64,000 nt of DNA, taken from positions 2,418,001-2,482,000 of the forward strand of contig NC_026743.1 in NCBI RefSeq assembly GCF_000210295.1, given 5' to 3'. A program made the translations under genes and the position numbers. The notes under the pieces were generated by a model, which made no database searches, was not told the origin of the DNA, and saw only the letters and a program-made list of their open reading frames with translations. Position 1 is the first letter of the stretch. Every line of letters begins with the position of its first letter. Source of the DNA: Trypanosoma brucei gambiense DAL972 (lineage: Eukaryota > Euglenozoa > Kinetoplastea > Trypanosomatida > Trypanosomatidae). Shown one piece after another: positions 60,321 to 64,000 of the stretch.

Positions 60321-61301
60321 TTACTTGAAGACGCCACGAGGCATCTTGGGACCATTCAACGGGAACGGGGTAATATCCTCGAAGTATCTCACGTGAAACT
60401 CATTGGCACGGTCTTGCACCGCGCGCACAGCACCCTGTCGACCGTTATAGAAGCCCATCACACGAACTACCAGCTCCACTTTCTCACCGCGACCCATTGG
60501 GCGCCCTTCGCTCGCCCGCATCTCACGCAATTTTGGGAGTAAATCGTTAAGGTACATGCTGGTCACTTGGTGACCGTTGTCGGTGGAGCCCTCGCTTCGG
60601 AAACCGCGATCGCCACCCTTCAGTCCTCTGTTACCAGCCGTATACGTATTCAGGATACGTTTTCCCTCGTAGGTGTAGGCAACCGCATATGTGTTACGTC
60701 GCCGCGAAACAAGGTAGAGGAAAACCATGTCACTGGTATACCTCGGCATTTCCCCCCACATGTCAAGTTGGCTGTAATCTACTGGTCCCTGCGTCATTTC
60801 ACTGTTTTTTACGAGAGAATAACCAAAACGAGTCTTGAAATAGTCTCCCCCAAGGACGCGGGGAGGAGGCACGGCTCCATCATTGCTGAATGCATGTTCA
60901 CTTGTCTCTTCAGGGCAACTGCGAGCCTTCATGCGATGCTCCTCCTCCTTTTCATACCACATACGCTCATTGAAGACGCGCTGGTGCTGCATCACATCAT
61001 TCTCTGCGAGCTGCCGCATCTCCTCCCTGATCGACTCCTCGCTGCTTCGTGCTGACATATTCCGCCAATCCATCTGTGGAAGCTGCGGGGAAATAAAGGA
61101 ATGAGCCTGGCCGGAAGCGTTATCAACATCTTGCTGCGTCAGTCGGTCATTAGTAGACCGAATCAGAAAATGGTTGAAATACTGTTGGCCGCCTTGTTGT
61201 GGTTTCAAAAGCATAGGAACACGACGGTACTTGTCAGGGAACATGCCAGCCCGTGGTCGGGGTTTTCCCCGACGTAAGAAGGTGACTGATTTCTGCATCA
61301 T
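60321..61301 (-). CDS. Mitochondrial ribosomal protein uS11m
   Basis: A 326-residue protein whose last 130 residues are a uS11 domain: YEGKRILNTYTAGNRGLKGG, then DNGHQVTSMYLNDLL, VELVVRVMGFYNGRQGAVRA and the typical C terminus DITPFPLNGPKMPRGVFK, matching the D-x-T-P-x-x-x-N-G ending of bacterial S11. The N-terminal 200 residues are a kinetoplastid extension; its first 40 residues are rich in R and K and free of acidic residues until about position 23, as expected for mitochondrial import. uS11 sits on the platform of the small subunit near the mRNA exit. Long extensions are common in trypanosomal mitoribosomal proteins with their reduced rRNA. Confidence 0.88.
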   Translation of the reverse strand: MMQKSVTFLRRGKPRPRAGMFPDKYRRVPMLLKPQQGGQQYFNHFLIRSTNDRLTQQDVDNASGQAHSFISPQLPQMDWRNMSARSSEESIREEMRQLAENDVMQHQRVFNERMWYEKEEEHRMKARSCPEETSEHAFSNDGAVPPPRVLGGDYFKTRFGYSLVKNSEMTQGPVDYSQLDMWGEMPRYTSDMVFLYLVSRRRNTYAVAYTYEGKRILNTYTAGNRGLKGGDRGFRSEGSTDNGHQVTSMYLNDLLPKLREMRASEGRPMGRGEKVELVVRVMGFYNGRQGAVRAVQDRANEFHVRYFEDITPFPLNGPKMPRGVFK

Positions 61302-61636
61302 TTCTGTATTGCAGTAAACGGATGCTAACCTCTACCACAACAGTGCACAAGAAAATTGTTTACATATTTATTCAACAACCGAGATGAGGGAAGGGAAAAG
61401 AGTGTGGTTGAGTTAGACAAGGTTGAAAAATACAGAACACAAGTGCAAACAGCAAATTCGAACACAACCAATTTGTCAGTCAAAGAGGAATTGGAGAAAA
61501 GCACATTTATACAGGCTTCCGCAAACTTCACATATACAGAAATTAACGTCAGCCCCCCCCCCTTCGCCCCTTGGCTCCCTTGAAACTACCATATTCTCAA
61601 CGAACGAGGTTCCCCTCACTAACTGGAGGAAATAAA
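61302..61636 (-). other. Intergenic region between MCM8 and uS11m genes
   Basis: 335 bp, no gene. A C/G run (CCCCCCCC near 61552-61560) and T-rich minus-strand sequence are present; splice signals for uS11m lie left of about 61400. Confidence 0.45.
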
Positions 61637-63772
61637 CTAAACACCGCGCAGTTGGTATTTGCCACCCATCTGCAGAATAACGCCAGCCTCATTCAGCTGG
61701 TAAACCATAGCATTCGCATCTCGACAGCCCGCTTCTTCACATGCGGCGAGCACTGTGCGGTGCGACAGGGCATTCACGCCCGTACGACATACCTCACCCT
61801 TGAGGGCATCAAGTATCTTCTCACGCTGAGTCATTTTTTTAGCAGCAGCACCTGTGCACGTAGGCTGCCTACGACCAAAATTATGAGAACCAAAACATCG
61901 CTTCATTAGTTCCACCGCATATCTGGCATCTTCAGCAGTAACTTCGTGACGCAATTCGACCTTTGCGCGAGCCTCCGAGACTCGAATGAGTGCTTGAAGG
62001 AAGCGCGGAGTGACGGCCAACTCACCCATTGCAGCTTCAGCACGGCGCTGTAGGTAGTATGCTTTAAGAACATCACATGCCTCCTGTCGGAGCGAGGGAT
62101 GGCAGTTATGTCGACAAAAAGCTATAAAGCGCTGAACCGTCTCAAGCGGAAGTGGGGGGCCACTAGTTTTTGCCACCGTACGGGATCCACCACCTTTTAC
62201 GCACCGGTGCAACTGCAACACGTGATCCGAAAGAGAGCGGGAAGCGTCAGCCGACGGGCTCCGCATGCAAATCACAATGTCAAAGCGCGTAAATAGCGCA
62301 GGAGACAGGTTAAGGTTTGCTGGTATGGACTTTGTATCATCGAAGCGCCCCCCTATGGGGTTTCCCGCGGTGAGAATCGCCGTATGCACAGGCACCGAAA
62401 ATACCATACCAGCCTTAGCCATCGAAACAGACTCCTGTTCCATGACCTCAAGAAGGGCATTATGCTCAGGAACCCCTTTGTCAATCTCGTCAATGCATGT
62501 TATGCCGCCGTCGCCGTGCACAACAGCACCCGCCTCAAACGAGGTTTCACCGGTTGTGGGGTCCCTCGACAGCGTTAAGGTCAAACCACACGACGAAGAA
62601 GTATGAGCACAGACGAAGGAACTGCGTGGGGCGACAGTGCAGGCCGCACGCAGCAATTGCGACTTGCCGAGACCGGGATCCCCCACAATTAGCAAATGTA
62701 TGTTGCTGCGGGTGCGCTTCTTCATCGCAGTGCCTCCCACCACAGCCAGTATAATCGCCTCTTTCACATGTTCAAGCCCAAAAATAGATGGTGCAAGTGA
62801 GCCGCACAGCATGGAGAACCATTGCGGGTTGCGGACCATTTCGTAAAAACGCCCACTCTCCTCCAACGAGTCTATCGTCTGCATGGGCCCTCGAACGGCG
62901 CTGTGCCGGCTGTTCTCGACAAAGCAGGCCCGAACAGCAATTTGCTGCGTAGCATTCGTCCGTCCTTCCCCACGTCTTGCACACAGAACGCCGCAAACAA
63001 CAACGTGCTCACCGACTGTTGCTATATTTATCCAGATACCACGTAAATCAACAACAATCATATTGTGTATGCCACTACTCACAGTGGATCCATCGTAAGA
63101 CTCAGTCTGTTCCTGTACCTTTAGCAACTGCACCTCCTCGCACTCACCCCGCTCCAGCAATGGAGCCCAATTGTAACCGCGACATCGACCACTGCAACGG
63201 CCAGGATAAACCAAGACCCCATCCTCCGTTGGCGCCTTGACAACTGCTGCACACAAGTTACACCTGTATGTCATCTCAATGCAGGTTACTCGTGGGGGGC
63301 TCATTCGCACAACAGTGCCGCGCACAGTTACCAGCTTCCCAAGCAACGAGGCTCCTAAAGTATCAAAAGGCGTCGCGCAGCCGTCATCGCCAATTACAAT
63401 GCACAGCAACCGCCATGAACCCAACTCGCCTATTTGACGGTTCTTCTGATGTTGCTGGAAATAAAGCACAGCTTTAAAGAACTCCAGTAATGGGATGACA
63501 AGCCGGGGTTGCCCTACAACGGCATTTCGCATTGGCGTCTCCATCATGTCAATGCGCAGATCAACGGTGAAGGTAAAGATTGCGAGCTTCAAACAGGGCA
63601 TGTGTTCTTTGGAGGCGGAGGACGAACGTATTTGTAACGGGGCAAGAAACCCCGCAAAAAGACGCCACATTTCACCAACAGCGTCCTCATCGTACGATAA
63701 GGGCGCCAGGTGTGAGCAATGAACGGCCCAAAGCACCTTTACCGCTTCCTGTGGAACGCCATTCATCGACAT
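61637..63772 (-). CDS. MCM8: Minichromosome maintenance protein MCM8
   Basis: A 711-residue MCM-family AAA+ ATPase. The N-terminal OB domain holds a zinc motif (C171, C174, C193, C197). Walker A is GDPGLGKS (364-371), Walker B CIDEID (426-431), and the arginine finger TRFD (495-498). The sensor and hairpin regions read VCAHTSSSCGLTLTLSRD and EAGAVVHGDGGITCIDEIDK, which are MCM8 forms; the replicative MCM2-7 proteins have distinct sequences here. Walker A is the GDPGLGKS form, unlike the GDPxxAKS of MCM2-7. MCM8 works with MCM9 or alone in homologous recombination and interstrand crosslink repair. The ATG at 63772 (MSMNGVPQEA) was chosen, with a second ATG two codons on; the upstream frame starts at GTG. 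Confidence 0.92.
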   Translation of the reverse strand: MSMNGVPQEAVKVLWAVHCSHLAPLSYDEDAVGEMWRLFAGFLAPLQIRSSSASKEHMPCLKLAIFTFTVDLRIDMMETPMRNAVVGQPRLVIPLLEFFKAVLYFQQHQKNRQIGELGSWRLLCIVIGDDGCATPFDTLGASLLGKLVTVRGTVVRMSPPRVTCIEMTYRCNLCAAVVKAPTEDGVLVYPGRCSGRCRGYNWAPLLERGECEEVQLLKVQEQTESYDGSTVSSGIHNMIVVDLRGIWINIATVGEHVVVCGVLCARRGEGRTNATQQIAVRACFVENSRHSAVRGPMQTIDSLEESGRFYEMVRNPQWFSMLCGSLAPSIFGLEHVKEAIILAVVGGTAMKKRTRSNIHLLIVGDPGLGKSQLLRAACTVAPRSSFVCAHTSSSCGLTLTLSRDPTTGETSFEAGAVVHGDGGITCIDEIDKGVPEHNALLEVMEQESVSMAKAGMVFSVPVHTAILTAGNPIGGRFDDTKSIPANLNLSPALFTRFDIVICMRSPSADASRSLSDHVLQLHRCVKGGGSRTVAKTSGPPLPLETVQRFIAFCRHNCHPSLRQEACDVLKAYYLQRRAEAAMGELAVTPRFLQALIRVSEARAKVELRHEVTAEDARYAVELMKRCFGSHNFGRRQPTCTGAAAKKMTQREKILDALKGEVCRTGVNALSHRTVLAACEEAGCRDANAMVYQLNEAGVILQMGGKYQLRGV

Positions 63773-64000
63773 CCCTTCTACATCAGAAAATGATTTGGTT
63801 GGTATTTGATATATGTGTTGTACATATCTGCATGCAGGTGCGTGTTTTTTTAATATGCCCACGCAAACAACAGAGAGGTAACTAGCGGTACAACACTACG
63901 CCGCAAACTCCGCGTAGGCACGTAACAATTATGAAGAAACTTTTAGCTTTTTGACAGTACCACGCAGTAGTGGTATTGGAAACAAAACCCTCCCAAAACG
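63773..64000 (-). other. 5' flank of MCM8
   Basis: 228 bp to the end of the window with no gene. The minus-strand complement of 63930-63985 is pyrimidine-rich in part (TTTTGTTTCCAATACC), and AG dinucleotides before 63772 can accept the spliced leader. Confidence 0.4.

Overview
The window is nuclear DNA of an African trypanosome of the Trypanosoma brucei group (Trypanozoon). The marks are two EP procyclin genes with their own promoter, procyclin-associated genes, 38-residue-repeat microtubule-associated (MARP) genes and trypanothione reductase. Genes are intronless, packed head to tail on one strand over long distances, and preceded by pyrimidine tracts with AG trans-splice acceptors. From memory of the genome this is the EP/PAG1 procyclin locus of chromosome 10; no database was searched. 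Three 100-N runs (26860-26959, 45326-45425, 52517-52616) mark unresolved assembly gaps, all in or beside the MARP repeats.

Layout. Bases 1-77 hold, on the minus strand, the 5' end (Pr77-like) of a retroposon that continues outside the window. From 521 to 9382 is a plus-strand polycistron: a PPR protein, a PLRG1-like WD40 splicing factor, a RABL3-like GTPase, a leucine-rich-repeat protein and an unrecognised coiled-coil protein with an N terminus that might be ubiquitin-like. Bases 9383-11061 are a convergent zone with no gene, homopolymer and TA runs, and a second Pr77-like relic. From about 17 kb leftwards on the minus strand lies the procyclin unit: promoter, EP1, EP2, a PAG1-like gene and a second PAG-family gene. 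Procyclin is the major insect-stage surface coat. Its 3' untranslated regions still show the paired stem-loop and the U-rich element known as post-transcriptional controls.

Right of the promoter, 17.3-19.4 kb is GC-rich and may hold decayed, oppositely oriented retroposon pieces. From 20.4 kb to the right end everything is on the minus strand. Reading in the direction of transcription (right to left) the order is MCM8, mitochondrial uS11, trypanothione reductase, a DBP8/DDX49-like helicase, the MARP cassette copy B, a MORN-repeat MAPKKK-like kinase, SMC2, CDC27/APC3, a Tctex-type dynein light chain, a calcineurin-like phosphoesterase, a helical-repeat (PPR-like) protein, and the MARP cassette copy A. 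The neighbours are functionally mixed, as is normal for kinetoplastid polycistrons, where regulation is mostly post-transcriptional.

The most striking structure is a dispersed direct duplication, 20410-27993 and 42946-55827, on either side of 15 kb of single-copy genes. Each copy carries a MARP gene with a 114-bp repeat array, shared flanks and an identical 182-residue gene. The copies differ in repeat number (36 full units against at least 57). Copy B also holds a second repeat type, split by the gaps. Two gap-facing contig ends have each lost one T in the repeat, which points to assembly or sequencing error rather than to broken genes.

True starts were taken as ATG codons. Several open frames extend upstream to GTG or TTG, and those extensions were not accepted.
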